In this document: positions 36,353 through 47,977 of the stretch, piece after piece
How the letters are laid out: each line of letters starts with the position of its first letter
Numbering within the stretch: the stretch's first letter is position 1
Assembly: GCA_032622095.1 (NCBI GenBank)
Contig: CP136061.1
Location: 235,989,815-236,053,814, forward strand
Source: Siphonodentalium dalli
Lineage: Eukaryota; Mollusca; Scaphopoda; Gadilida; Siphonodentaliidae
Direction of reading: 5' to 3'
DNA: 64,000 nt
Translations under genes and position numbers: made by a program
The notes under the pieces: model-generated
Databases searched by the model: none
Told to the model about the DNA's origin: nothing
Seen by the model: only the letters and a program-made list of their open reading frames with translations

Positions 36353-38520
36353 TAATGCTCTTTACCGTATACGACCCCTCGACTCTTCGGGTGCCGAACA
36401 GTCAACACATGGCATAACCACATGTCTTTAGAAAGCCGACATAATATGACAATCAAGTTTATTAACATACATACTACACAGGTTCGATGTTAATATGCAT
36501 GACTGAATATCAGTGTGATGGTGGCACTGTCAAAATTTCAAAGTAGGACAAACATGTGCCAGAAAAAGTTTCGTCTTCACAAAATATGAGCGTACCCAAA
36601 ATGTGGCAAAATAGAATTAGTGTAAGAAGTAATGCCCGTCCAATTGACAGAATCGCTTATATATAGTATTATATACCTGACATGAGTCCCTTTGGGTCAA
36701 CATCGTATGGTTTGGTGATTTGTCACAACTGGTGTAAACCAACGAAAAGAACAGATCGAAGTCCCATTCCGTAGGAGACAAAATTCCATGTAAAGCTTCA
36801 TGGTAAGACATGAATTATTTCTCACCCTCTCTCCGCATACATGTATAGAAATAACTGATCCATATCAGCAACATTAATGACAAGTGTGCCAAAATACGCG
36901 AATAATTGTTTATTGCATCTCGGTTATAGAAATAGTAATAATTTATGTAGTCTGTGAAACAAAAATATAAAAAGAATATCAGGATTTAGGCACAAGAAAA
37001 ATAATCAATTGAAAGTATACAGATTTCATATATCGACCGCGATCCGATATGTTCGATCGATGAAATCCATCTAAATTAAATATGTCAACAATGGAACCTT
37101 CTCGGAGAAAAAAAACAAATAAATAAATGCATGCGTTACATGTATAATTGATCAAAATTTTTGATTACACTTCAATTTAAAGCAAAATGTATAGCACACA
37201 ATACGATGCGAACGATATCACCCCTATCCCAAGTTTCCTCAGTGTAAAGCAGCTACATGTATAGTAAAATCGGTAGGGATAATATCAGTAAGCAGTATCT
37301 ATTCTCTACCGATGTCACTATCTGTTTGAAATCACGTTTGGTGAATTTTGTAAATTAGAACCGACGCATACGTATTAAAGAAAGTATAGCATATACGGAG
37401 ATTCCTTCTCACATTAAATAAATACAAACATGTATATGCATGCATGTAAGCATTAATTTCGCATAATAATTTGGTTTATGACACGATGCACCATTGCGAT
37501 TGAAACATTAGTCATGTTTATGTTTGGTACCGTCGAGCGTCGCATGCCAATCATGGACATACTCTATTAGTTCATACATGCAACCAAGCTGAACTATATA
37601 TGATTTATCGATAATGTCTGCACGGGATTAAAAAATCTTCTATATATATACCGTATACTTGTATTCGATTATGCCTTGTATACTCTTTTTTTGGAAAAAT
37701 ACAATATATAGCCACCTAGCGTCGATAATTGTCCACAACACAACACACATGTTTCAGGACCCGGAACCTACGTCACCAATCAAGTCTCTAACCCAAAGCG
37801 GTTTTGAGTTTAAATTTGTTTAAAACATATAAACGTTTGTCTGATTGTATAAACTACTACATCAACTCATATTTATAAGTGAAATTTACAAGGAAATAGG
37901 CATCAATTGTGCCCCGATTATGAATATCAAACATACCTCAACAATTTAATAAATGTTCGTAAAATGTACATTCTTTCACTCGTAAGTACAATAACTCCTG
38001 TAACAAGTATCTAGCTCATCCACTACATGAGTTCCAGATAGCAGCTATCTGAACATCTGAAGCGACGGTTTAGAGGTTAAATCAGTGACGTCGGTTCCTG
38101 GCCTTGAGTATATGGGCGGTGATGCTCGAACGGCATGGGAAGTTTGTTGTAGTCCCACCTAAACATATCATGTTTGACTAAATACACAACATATGAACTC
38201 AGTGATTTAACCAGAGATTAAAGATGGCCTTAAAGGAATCTACACCCACATGGGAAACATACATTGTAAGTCGTTAACTTTATCCTTTGGTGGTTTATAA
38301 TGCTGAAACGGTATCTAGAAATAGGTGGAGGATGGTCCAACAATAACGTCAGTTACTTATGTGAACTCATAACAGAAAACGTCTTGTATTTTATCTAAGA
38401 TGTGCGTCAATTGTCATAAGACAGATGTTTCACTTTCGTATACGGCACTTGTTCAAACTGCATCGCTCTGGATATGGCTTGGGTCTTTAAAATTCGAGGA
38501 TTCAACTTGATCACCTGGAA
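36353..38520. other. Non-coding left part of copy B
   Basis: Matches 2184-4110 then 9297-10671. A ~64-base segment (about 38161-38224) replaces the Harbinger element. A 34-base piece present at 9399-9432 is missing at about 38322. No conserved frame. Confidence 0.55.
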
Positions 38521-39300
38521 CGGCTAACAGTTTTAACAGCTTCTCATTATGGATATGTGCATTATCTATCTCTTATACGGCCGGGAGTAAACATTTTTGA
38601 TTGATTGCTTCAATTTCCGGGAGCTTTATCCTGGAAAGCTTAATAGCTGCGCGCTGTTGCTTCTGTGTCCTGTGTTGTTGGCGTTCATCGCACCTTCTAT
38701 ATTTGTCGATTACGTGTGCGTCATGGCGGCCATCAGTTCGAATTGTTCCAGTAATGTTTTTTTCTTTTTTTTTACTTTTACTCGTCGTTCATCGCAAATG
38801 TCACACCTATCTTTCTTGGGCGTTTGAAATTCTATATTGAACTCGCGATTGTATATGTATCTGTAAAGATGTTCCTTGACTGTGGCTTGTTAGTTTATGC
38901 TCGGCAATAATAAGATTCAACTCTTGGTATCGAGTTAATGTGAATCTTACCGACTGGCGCTGGGACTCGCTGGGTATTTTCGGGCCAATCTGCTTACCGC
39001 GTTCTTCCATTCGAGGTATTCACAATTTTTGTTTTTATGGTAATATGATTTGCTGGGATATACGATATCCGTCTGGAGAAAATGCCAAGAGTCGACAAGT
39101 AGAACACTCTGCATACTCTGTGTTTTTCGCCGTTTCTAATCAAATAGAACTTGTAAGAGAACTTTCGACACCAATTCGGTTGCGATCGTTCGGATTTGGC
39201 TTTATCAAAACGTTCTGTTGTTTGTGTATAGAATTCTTGCTTCCTTTCGTCGCACATTGACCAGGATAGGATAGGACAACATTTTATTTCACAATACAAT
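38521..39300 (-). pseudogene. Transposase-like gene with CxxC motif, copy B, 3' part
   Basis: Matches 11560-12350 of copy A. The same blocks are seen: DEREQEFYTQTTERF..., HRVCRVFYLSTLGIFSRR, and farther down the PKKDRC-type region, here broken by a TA insertion near 38835. Its upstream exons lie at 47978-48536, beyond the 8.6-kb insertion. Because a GTAAGT-like donor precedes the insertion point in copy A, the insertion probably sits in an intron. Confidence 0.42.
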
Positions 39301-39982
39301 ATGTCAAATCATGATAATATCAGTGAACTGATATTCATACAAGCAGTGTTTGGGTGCCGTGGTTAGTATTTCTCATGGATGTATGTAGTGAGACGGCTGT
39401 CCAGGGCTCAATACTATGAACAATTTTATACCTGTAAATACAAATTGTATTTATTAATTTGTAATTACAAATTTGTGTTAACGATCACAGTGGTTTCATA
39501 GTACAGGGAAAATTTAGCCGTATTATTGTAATACCTTAGACTGGGCGAGAGGTGAAACCCCTAAAAGGCAGCTGTAAAACTTAGAAAAAACTAACTCCCC
39601 ACTCTGCTCCCATGCACATGTTATCAGTGTTATCTGAATACCAGTTCAAATTAGACGGACATGTATATAGAGCTAAAATAACTGACAACAATTTATATGG
39701 GGAAGTTACAATGCGTGCTATCTGGACAATGCGCATGCGTGAAATGAATCACACAGTAATTTTGGAGAGGAATAATTTGTTTAAAACATCATAATTCACA
39801 TGCGCGATCGTTCCAAGAATCGTTCTGTTACATGCCTATATGATATGGATTATACGGACTAAACCAATAATTCCAATAAAGGTACGACAACCGTTAAATT
39901 TGACTTCAAAATTCTTTGGATCAAACCGTTTGAAGTTTGAATATCGTTAAGCCACGCCCAGCCCTAGAAACAGTAAACAAAC

Positions 39983-41563
39983 ATGGCGGCGACTGGCGAA
40001 ATCCAGATGCCGACCGATGATGAATCAAACTTACCATGTACTATCCGTCAAAGTCTGGACGCAGTCAATGGCTCTGATGTCCACACAGATATTCTAAATG
40101 TAGATGTACATGCAAGCCAAAACCAAACACAAATGGACAACAAATCTAACGAGATAGATCGCGAGATGGAAACTCAAAGTCAGCCCAATTTTTCGTTCGC
40201 TTCGGAGCTGCCAAAATTCAACGCCGACATATTCGCATATGGAACAATTAACCATACACACAACAGCTCGATACCAACACACAATCCAGATTATATTGTT
40301 CCGAGACAAATTTCTCACTCGGCGTCTCTAGATGACGTGTATCTTTTCGGGAGTCAAACCGACACAAGACCCCCGGCCCCATACGACACACAAGAGGCGA
40401 AAATAGATTTCCTCGTTAATACAATGACGAAAGTGTGTGACAAAGTGGGTGCAATTGATTCTCTGGCTAAGGAAGTGCGCGAAATCAGCTGTAAATTAAA
40501 TAATATAAACACTGCCATACACTCACTTACTGGACGCGTTGGACACATAGAGACAAAACATTCACAGCTCGAAAACATTGTACAACAAAAGGCAATCGCA
40601 CAAATTAAGGATAGAGCAATGATTGATCTAATCGACAAGCGAACACAATACGTGCTTGAACAGGTCACCGATCTGCAGATCGAGATCAAACAAGACAACT
40701 TAATTATCAACGGTATCGACGAAATGGAACATGAATCTAACGGCACAACAAAAACAATAACTGTCATAGCCCAATTTCTCAGACAAATGCTAGACATAAA
40801 AGGCCGCATAGAAATCGACAAAACATTCAGGATGGGTCAATACCAAAAAGATAAACGCCGCCCTATCTCAGTGAAATTTTCAAACCACAAAGATCGAGAA
40901 CTAGTCAGAAAGAAAAGTGGGTTGCTGAAGGGTTCAAACTACTTTATAAATGAACATTTTCCAAAAGTAGTAAATACTTACAGAAAGGAAGTATTGAACC
41001 CAATAGCTAAAACCGCAAGGGAAAGGGGACAGGAAGCAAGGGTGGTCGCTGATAGACTCTACGTGGATAATAAAATCGTGAAACCCGAAGGGAAACACCC
41101 ATACAGGTCAAATTACCAACAGGAAGCCCCGACCTCGACACAACAGGCGCCGAAGCAACAACAACAACAACAACAGATGCATCAACCACAACAACAAAGT
41201 GAGAAGAAATCGCAGCGGCAGCAACAGGGTCAACAGCCGCGCAAACTGTTGAAACCCATCAGAACAAACACGCCCAGTCTGTCATTCGCTATGACTGCAG
41301 CGGAAAACTCCAAGCCGAAAGGACCGTCATTCATACCTCCGCCGTTCAACCCCAGAGGACGCGGTCGTGGTCGTGGTCGTGGTCGCGGTGATGCGAGAAA
41401 ACCAGCAGACAGTGACAGACAATCAAACAACACAGAGACAGTGACAAAACAAACTATAAACTTTAGTAGAAATGTGCAAAATACCCCCACCGTATTCACA
41501 GGTCCTAGTCCAGCCAATTATACACCCCAGCCCAACACTAACACAGGGGCCGTGATAACATAG
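39983..41563 (+). CDS. LINE ORF1 RNA-binding protein (526 aa)
   Basis: The ATG lies in a good eukaryotic context (AAACATGGCG). Residues 1-135 are polar and low-complexity. Residues ~140-235 are heptad-rich and likely coiled coil (KEVREISCKLNNINTAIHSL). Residues ~236-330 match an L1 ORF1-like RRM (QDNLIINGIDE, FRMGQYQKDKRRPISVKFS). A following C-terminal domain (~335-370) resembles the L1 ORF1 CTD. A Gln-rich stretch (~390-420) and an RGRGRGRGRG box (~455-466) add RNA-binding capacity. These proteins coat LINE RNA and act as nucleic-acid chaperones in the RNP. It ends in TAG, and the frame continues open straight into ORF2. Confidence 0.85.
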   Translation: MAATGEIQMPTDDESNLPCTIRQSLDAVNGSDVHTDILNVDVHASQNQTQMDNKSNEIDREMETQSQPNFSFASELPKFNADIFAYGTINHTHNSSIPTHNPDYIVPRQISHSASLDDVYLFGSQTDTRPPAPYDTQEAKIDFLVNTMTKVCDKVGAIDSLAKEVREISCKLNNINTAIHSLTGRVGHIETKHSQLENIVQQKAIAQIKDRAMIDLIDKRTQYVLEQVTDLQIEIKQDNLIINGIDEMEHESNGTTKTITVIAQFLRQMLDIKGRIEIDKTFRMGQYQKDKRRPISVKFSNHKDRELVRKKSGLLKGSNYFINEHFPKVVNTYRKEVLNPIAKTARERGQEARVVADRLYVDNKIVKPEGKHPYRSNYQQEAPTSTQQAPKQQQQQQQMHQPQQQSEKKSQRQQQGQQPRKLLKPIRTNTPSLSFAMTAAENSKPKGPSFIPPPFNPRGRGRGRGRGRGDARKPADSDRQSNNTETVTKQTINFSRNVQNTPTVFTGPSPANYTPQPNTNTGAVIT

Positions 41564-44500
41564 GAAAGCCCGGGAGGGAAAAATGAATGCATTAATCTAA
41601 ATCTTTTGTCTATTAACATTTGCGGACTGAGATCAAAACTCGAAGATCCGGAATTCACAGAGATTTTGAATAAATTTGATATAATTTTTCTACAGGAGAC
41701 CAAAACTGACAATATCGATATAATTGAAATTGAGAACTATCACATCATCGCCATCAAAAATCGTAAGAAATCTTCTCGTGTAAGATCCGGCGGATTATGT
41801 ATAGCGGTAAAGGATCAGTACCGAGAAGGCTTCTCGATAATTGATGACGATTGTGAGACAGTTCTTTGGTGTGCATTTCATGGAGAGGACGGACAGTCCT
41901 ATGCGATGGGGAATGTATATGTCCCCCCAGAAAACTCTACCTTTTACAAAAATGATATGTTCGAAAATTTAACTATCTCGATTATGGAAAAAGTTATCAA
42001 TCACGACCATGTAATCACCGCCGGAGATTTCAATGCTAGAACTGGGACTTTAAACGACAGCAATTACGCGAGCAGAATAGCGACTGAATACGGCATTGGT
42101 AACTTGACAGTTGATCGAGTGAACTCAGACTCTCGATCAAATAACTCCGGTGGCAAATTATTGCACTTATGTGATCAGACCGACATGGTAATCCTAAATG
42201 GGCGCAAAGGTAATGACTCAGGTCACAACACATGTAAAGACGTGAGTACAGTTGACTATGTCATTAGTACACCAAACATGTTTAATGTAATTACTCACCT
42301 GATTGTTCTCGATCATAACAGTTTAACTTCAGACGCACATAGCGGACTGGTAGTGAACTGTAAATTTGATCACCTAAAACAAACTGCCGGCCAATCAGTC
42401 ATGCCCGCCGCGTCCCAAACAAAACAAAATAGAAGGGCCACTCGAAAGAGACCGCGATTTAATGTTCACTCATTTGTGACCAATTTGCACACAAAAGCAA
42501 CAGAAATGACCGCTCTCAACGCCGATATTACTCGGCTGGCGTCGTGCAATGAGACAGACACCGCTAATAAGATTAATTCTATCACGAGCGATTTAAACAG
42601 TCTTCTGCAGTCGACACTAACAACAAAGTCGCAATCCAGCGGACCGAAGCCAAGGAAGAGTAGCCCCCCTTGGTTCACTTATGACTGCGCACGCTCGCGA
42701 ACAACATACAGACGGGACCGCAAAATATACCGCGCTCACCCGACGGTTGAAAATAAATTAAATATGATCAGAAGCAGAAATTCATATAAAGTAGCACTGA
42801 CTAAAAGCAGAATAAAATACAACGCAGGCATACGAGCAAAAGTACATAATTTCCGAACCCAAAGTAGTAAGGACTTCTGGAAACTAATTAAAGATATTCA
42901 TAAACCGAAAAGGACACGTATTTTACCCTGCCCAAACGCCAATACCTTTAAATCACATTTTGAAAAAGAAGATTCCGAGTTATTGTCATTAACAGAGACA
43001 AGTTGCGACTCATACAATATGGCTTATACCAGTCAACCAACTAACTTAATTGGCGAAAAACAACTAAATGGACCCATCACAAAAGATGAAATTGAGAGTT
43101 CCATCAAAATGCTAAAAAGCAACAAAGCACCCGGACTAGATAATATTGAAAATTCATATATCAAACATAGCTGGCAGTTTCTAGGCGATTTTTATACCAT
43201 GTATTTTAATGTTATTTTTAAAACCGGCGTTATACCTAGAGACTGGACCATCGGGGTCATAAGACCTATTTTCAAAAACAGAAAAGATCCACTGGATGCC
43301 GATAACTATAGGAAAATAACTCTCCTCAGTTGTATGTCAAAAGTATACACTAGTATTCTTTGTAAGCGTATATCCAAATTCATAGACATGAATAAATTTC
43401 AACCAGAAACCCAAGCCGGATTCCGGAAAGGCTATAGCACAACAGACCATATGTTCAACCTCCACGCCCTCATCAAATTAGCTGATTTGAACAAAGATAA
43501 CCTTTTCTGTGCAATTATTGACTTTACTAAAGCGTTCGATACAGTTTGGAGGAAAGGTCTATGGGGCAAATTACAACACTACCATTTATCTGGAAACATA
43601 CTTCGAGCTGTAAAAGGTCTATACCAAAATATGAAAACGTGCGTGAGAGTAGATGATAACATATCTAGTTTATTCCATAGTTCCATTGGAGTAAAACAAG
43701 GTGACTGTCTCTCACCGATACTTTTCTCTCTCTACCTCAATGACTTACATGACTACCTAGCAGGGCACGGGTGTAACGGTTTCGACTTGCATAAAGTGAG
43801 AAAATCTGACACGGGATATTACCTGAAACTTCTTATATTGTTATATGCAGATGACACCGTACTCGTATCCAACTCAAAGGAAGGCCTTCAACATTCACTA
43901 AACAGATTTGCACAATACTGCAACATCTGGAAACTAAAAATTAACCCATCAAAAACGAAAATCGTAATTTTTGGTAAAAAACGAACCAGAAACAAAGATA
44001 TTGAATTCCACATAAATACCGACATAATTGAAACCGTAAACACTTATAAATATCTAGGCACAGAATTCAATAAAAACGGTAACTTCGCAACTGAAAGAAA
44101 CACACGGTGCAGTAATGTCAAGAAGGCAATGTATGCTTTGATTAACACCTCGCGAAGTAACAAACTGTCCGTCGAAACGATTCTAGATATCTATGAAAAA
44201 TCAATCGTGCCGATTATGACATATGGAGCCGAGATATGGGGCTTTGAAAACTTAGAGTGCTTCCGGAAACTAGAAACATGGTTCTTGAGATTCATATTTA
44301 ACCTAAACAAGACCACACCGGAAGTGTTCATTTACGGGGAGCTGGGAATTAAACCAATTTCTCTGACAATAAAAACTAAATTATTAATGTTCTGGAGCAG
44401 AATAATCACGATGGAAAGCACCCGACTCCCATTTATGCTTTACAATATAATGATGAATGTACGCATTCTAGAAAATGTGAAAATCCCCTGGCTAGAATTT

Positions 44501-45028
44501 GTAAATACTGAACTGAATAAACTGGGCATGTCATATACGTGGAGAAACCAAACAGTTAGTAGCACAAAAATGTTTGCCAATGCCATAAAAACCAGAACTA
44601 TGGACATCTATATATCAGACTGGCGAGCATCTATGGAAAAATCAAATAAATATGCATTTTATAGATGCATAAAGCCAAATTTCGGCAGACCACGATATCT
44701 ATCTCTCGATGATAACAATATCGTCCTGCCACTACTGAGATTCAGAACCAGAAACCACCGACTTCCGGTGGAAACTGGTTCTTGGACAAACACCCCATAC
44801 TCAGAACGAAGATGCACTCTTTGTATGGATGAACTCGGCGATGAATACCACCTTGTTATGAACTTCCCTCGGTTAACTGCCCTCAGAACTAAATATTTGA
44901 AAGCCTACTATCGCAACCGACCGAACACAACTAAATTATATGACCTCTTCGATACAAATAACAGAAAGATCATAGTAAATCTATCAATATATCTAAAAAA
45001 GGCCCAAACACTAATGATCCACTCCTGA
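41564..45028 (+). CDS. LINE ORF2: apurinic-type endonuclease plus reverse transcriptase (~1,154 codons)
   Basis: The frame opens right after the ORF1 TAG. Counting from TTG at 41606: endonuclease with SINICGLRSK, FLQETKTD, AGDFNARTG and TSDAHSGLVV (residues ~1-255). A linker with basic helices follows. The reverse transcriptase (~490-790) has KAPGLDNI, PIFKNRKDP..NYRKI, QAGFRKGYSTTDH, IIDFTKAFDTV, GVKQGDCLSPILF and the catalytic YADD near residue 746. The C-terminal cysteine motif (RRCTLCMDELGDEYH) lacks the expected last Cys (VMNFPRL where NCP is usual). The first in-frame ATG (41906) lies after two endonuclease catalytic motifs, so a normal AUG start cannot make an active endonuclease. Confidence 0.88.
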   Translation, partial: ESPGGKNECINLNLLSINICGLRSKLEDPEFTEILNKFDIIFLQETKTDNIDIIEIENYHIIAIKNRKKSSRVRSGGLCIAVKDQYREGFSIIDDDCETVLWCAFHGEDGQSYAMGNVYVPPENSTFYKNDMFENLTISIMEKVINHDHVITAGDFNARTGTLNDSNYASRIATEYGIGNLTVDRVNSDSRSNNSGGKLLHLCDQTDMVILNGRKGNDSGHNTCKDVSTVDYVISTPNMFNVITHLIVLDHNSLTSDAHSGLVVNCKFDHLKQTAGQSVMPAASQTKQNRRATRKRPRFNVHSFVTNLHTKATEMTALNADITRLASCNETDTANKINSITSDLNSLLQSTLTTKSQSSGPKPRKSSPPWFTYDCARSRTTYRRDRKIYRAHPTVENKLNMIRSRNSYKVALTKSRIKYNAGIRAKVHNFRTQSSKDFWKLIKDIHKPKRTRILPCPNANTFKSHFEKEDSELLSLTETSCDSYNMAYTSQPTNLIGEKQLNGPITKDEIESSIKMLKSNKAPGLDNIENSYIKHSWQFLGDFYTMYFNVIFKTGVIPRDWTIGVIRPIFKNRKDPLDADNYRKITLLSCMSKVYTSILCKRISKFIDMNKFQPETQAGFRKGYSTTDHMFNLHALIKLADLNKDNLFCAIIDFTKAFDTVWRKGLWGKLQHYHLSGNILRAVKGLYQNMKTCVRVDDNISSLFHSSIGVKQGDCLSPILFSLYLNDLHDYLAGHGCNGFDLHKVRKSDTGYYLKLLILLYADDTVLVSNSKEGLQHSLNRFAQYCNIWKLKINPSKTKIVIFGKKRTRNKDIEFHINTDIIETVNTYKYLGTEFNKNGNFATERNTRCSNVKKAMYALINTSRSNKLSVETILDIYEKSIVPIMTYGAEIWGFENLECFRKLETWFLRFIFNLNKTTPEVFIYGELGIKPISLTIKTKLLMFWSRIITMESTRLPFMLYNIMMNVRILENVKIPWLEFVNTELNKLGMSYTWRNQTVSSTKMFANAIKTRTMDIYISDWRASMEKSNKYAFYRCIKPNFGRPRYLSLDDNNIVLPLLRFRTRNHRLPVETGSWTNTPYSERRCTLCMDELGDEYHLVMNFPRLTALRTKYLKAYYRNRPNTTKLYDLFDTNNRKIIVNLSIYLKKAQTLMIHS

Positions 45029-45894
45029 GGCTCAATGAAAAACAAAAACAAAACAAAAAAACAACAACAACAACAAATGCCCACCCTCATACAACACATG
45101 TACAGGGAATCGCCCCACATACATTATATACCCCCAATAATTATAAGATAACATTATCACATTATAAGATAGTATACCCTCAATCAATATACCATGTACA
45201 TGTAGTACATTAATAACTCCAACCTATATTGTGTATGTATATTATGTTACCTCACATTTATATTATGTAATATGTACACTGTTTGAAATTGAATCGCCTG
45301 TTATGTCAAATGCGACGAAAGGCGTAATAAACATCTGATCATATTGTGATTAGTGAGAACGCCGGTACTATGAAACGATGAGCTAACAAAATCTCGCAAA
45401 TTTCACAAAGATCTACTGTTGATTATTGTAGATTGCTTACGGACAAACCTTTGCCTGTGGGTGATTAACACTATATTGAATCACGGCGGGCCAAAGTTAC
45501 AAAAGAAATAACCAATCATAAGTTGAGAGGTGAACGCTTATCAGAGCTATCCAATCGGTTCACGGATTGCTAAGTTGATGACCACTTGTCTGCGCAAGTT
45601 AACAATTAAACGGTTCGTTTGTAGTGTGTGTATGTAAGTACAAGTCAGTGTAATACCGAGTACTACAAACATTTTGGTATCATTGTTTTTACAAATTACA
45701 AATTTACAACCATTCAGTTTGTGAAAATAAAATATTATTTTGATGGTATAGCATTATATATATTGTGACCATCCTATTATTTCAAACTTATCCGCTACTC
45801 TTATCATAACACATCGAGGCAGTAACGTGGCTCCATTTTATCGGGAGGGGTGTATCGAAGCAGGGACGTGTTAATGGTTTCGGTTATAGGAGTG
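45029..45894. other. LINE 3' region and adjoining non-coding DNA
   Basis: (CAA)n and (AAAAC)n runs just after the ORF2 stop, then AT-rich sequence. The LINE probably ends near 45345. The GGTACTATGAAAC motif at 45371 belongs to the surrounding insertion. Confidence 0.5.
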
Positions 45895-46183
45895 GTGCGG
45901 TAGAGTGCCAGTCGGTAGAATGATAGGTGCACTACACCGTTACATGCCGTCCAGTGCTGACGAAGCTGGTTCTAACCCCGTCATATGGAGGGTGACCGGA
46001 ATCGTGTATCTGGGCAAGTTTGTCAGTTGCTTTCCGGGGGTCGGTGGTTTCTACACGCAGTGGGACGATTTCTCGGTGAAATCGAGCCTCTGCGTGGTCT
46101 TTCCTCCATCCGTAAAATTGACAACGTCGTGTGTGGCATAGCGACTAGAACGTCGATAAACCCTAATAAACCAAACCAAACCA
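45895..46183 (+). mobile_element. tRNA-headed SINE with perfect 9-bp target duplication
   Basis: Flanked by ATAGGAGTG at 45886-45894 and 46184-46192. The head has an A-box-like GTGCCAGTCGGTAGAATG and a B-box-like GGTTCTAACCCC about 50 bases on. The body includes GGTGGTTTCTACACGCAGTG. The tail is GTCGATAAACCCTAATAAAC then (CCAAA)n, in the style of bivalve and other mollusc SINEs (family not confirmed). Non-coding; transcribed by Pol III and mobilised by LINE machinery. Confidence 0.82.
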
Positions 46184-46192
46184 ATAGGAGTG

Positions 46193-47976
46193 TCATTTTA
46201 TAATTTCAAACTGCTCCGATATCTTATAATATATCTAGATAGGGACGTGGCTATATGGGCTCAGTTTGGCGACGGGGTGTCCATCCTATAATTTCCATAT
46301 GCACCCTTTGAACCAAAAAATGCCTATAAATTCCACATAACGATGGAATCGTATATCAAGAGGAAAGTATTTTAATTTTTCTACGTTGATAACAAAACAA
46401 AACCTCAGGATGACTGACTTAGTTCAGCCAACATGACTGAGGCATAACATTAATCAAAATTACTAGGGTGATGTTAGTCATAACGACTAAGAAATGGGGA
46501 CTTTTCTTAGTCAATTGGAAGGCGTAAATTAAAGTTGCTGAATTATGTGCAAATAATTCCAATAATTGACCAAAGTTACTCAAAACGTTTGTGACTAACA
46601 CTAAGTTAGTCATATTTAGTCAATATGTCCAATCCAAGGGGTGGGGGTGCACAACTTACTGTTACAGCTTGAAAATCAGAAGCCAACCGGGGTAAACAAT
46701 TTTATAATTGTTTATAATTGAGGGGTGGGGATACACAGTTGGATATCGACGTTTCGAAAAAAAAAAGAGCATCTTGCCACGTCACTGCATTTATGCTCTA
46801 GTCATTTATGAAAACTGTGCTTGCATCTTCGTATTCGTGTCCTTTACCGTGACCAAATGCATTCGCGTCGACGATTGAAACTCAAAGGATAATCCGCAAT
46901 GCATTCTTGAGCGAAAAATCATACTCACATTGGGAACACGCGTCATTTTTATCCATTCTTGGATATATCATTGATTATGGTAAGTACATGTTACATGCTA
47001 ATGTTGGCTATAATCCGCAAGTATCACTCACTATTTGTATTAATCACTAACTTTTGTCAGAGATGTTGTGACTCATACGATTTGGCGGCTACTCGCCCCA
47101 TCCTATTCTGAACAGCTGTAATGTGCCAGGCATCGTGTTCCCAAGACCACTATCGCCATGTCCCTGTTTATGAGATTTCCATTGATAACACATTTTCATA
47201 AGGGGGCTACATCCCTGCGAATCAGATGGTTATATGCTCTGGTTTAAGGATGTGAAAATCGACAATTTATGTTTGACACCCTATATAGACATTCTAGACA
47301 AGTTCTTAACGTTGTAACTTTCAATAAATTGGGTAATTTCAGTAGTTACAAGGAACACATACTGCTACATCACACCCAAGCTGACACACCATAAGGTTTG
47401 ACAATTTCTAAATATAGGCCATTTGGCCCATTTCAATCCAAACTTTTGACCAAAGGAGGTAAATATGCAAATGTTGGTCTAAAACAAAACATACCCCCTA
47501 ATAAATTGTTGGAAAAAACAAAATAACAGAACAAGTTCAACCTATTGTTGTTGTAAAATTTCCAATTCATGTTGTTTCAGGTATCAAATTTCCAGCTGTT
47601 GAACGTGTTGATAAAATGTTTGGAGCGAGAAACATAACCCAACCCCCTTGTCGCGACGTCCCTGTGGGTTGTACTTGAAATTTCCAGCTGACAAAATATT
47701 TTCCCGAGGGGGTGAATCGACCCCTTGTCGCCACGTCCCTGCGTATCATAGATATATATATTATCCGTGTTAAGGGTGCGAAAACTGAAAAATTATGTTT
47801 CATAGTACTCGAACATTCTTTGTGATTGGAGATATTTGTAAATACAAAGAACACGTACTATTTGTGATTTATGTTTGTAATCGTAGGTTCATAGTATTGG
47901 CGGAATGATAAATTGTTATTTCTTACAAACAATTGTAGATTCTTACAAAGAAAAAGTTTCATAGTATTGACCCCTG
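46193..47976. repeat. Right part of the 8.6-kb insertion: inverted motif-rich non-coding DNA
   Basis: 46405-46630 is an inverted relative of the TGACTAA cluster (TAGTCATAACGACTAAG). CACGTCCCTG-type motifs near 47150, 47205, 47656 and 47731 face GGGACGTG motifs near 45862 and 46241, suggesting the remains of a large inverted-repeat element split by the LINE and SINE. No gene recognised. Confidence 0.5.
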
Positions 47977-47977
47977 A

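Larger units (their letters stand above)
39514..45350 (+). mobile_element. Full-length non-LTR retrotransposon (APE-type LINE) with ORF1 and ORF2 open
   Basis: 5' region ~39514-39982, ORF1 39983-41563, ORF2 41564-45028, 3' region with (CAA)n and AAAAAC runs, ending near AATAAACATCTGATC (45330-45345). Exact ends are uncertain. Both ORFs lack frameshifts, unlike every other element here, so this is a young insertion. The clade is not assigned; the L1-type ORF1 and the ORF2 domain order suit several invertebrate LINE groups. Confidence 0.85.
39402..47976. mobile_element. 8.6-kb insertion with terminal inverted repeats, absent from copy A
   Basis: Copy A reads GTTGTCC-CGATCTACG at 12447-12462. 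Copy B reads GCTGTC-CAGGGCTCAATACTATGA...TCATAGTATTGACCCCTG-ATCTACG. The ends pair as CAGGG(C/G)TCAATACTATGAA. Copies of the TTCATAGTA motif recur near the ends (about 39494, 45366, 47799, 47890, 47959), like subterminal binding sites. The insert holds a complete LINE, a SINE, an inverted TGACTAA cluster and several CAGGGACGTG/CACGTCCCTG motifs in both orientations. There is no clear target duplication, and no transposase of its own was recognised. Confidence 0.7.

Noticed and set aside
41007-41517. Antisense open frames over LINE ORF1, including Val-rich and Arg/Pro repeats
   Set aside because: They are mirror products of the (CAA)n and (CGTGGT)n tracts in the real ORF.
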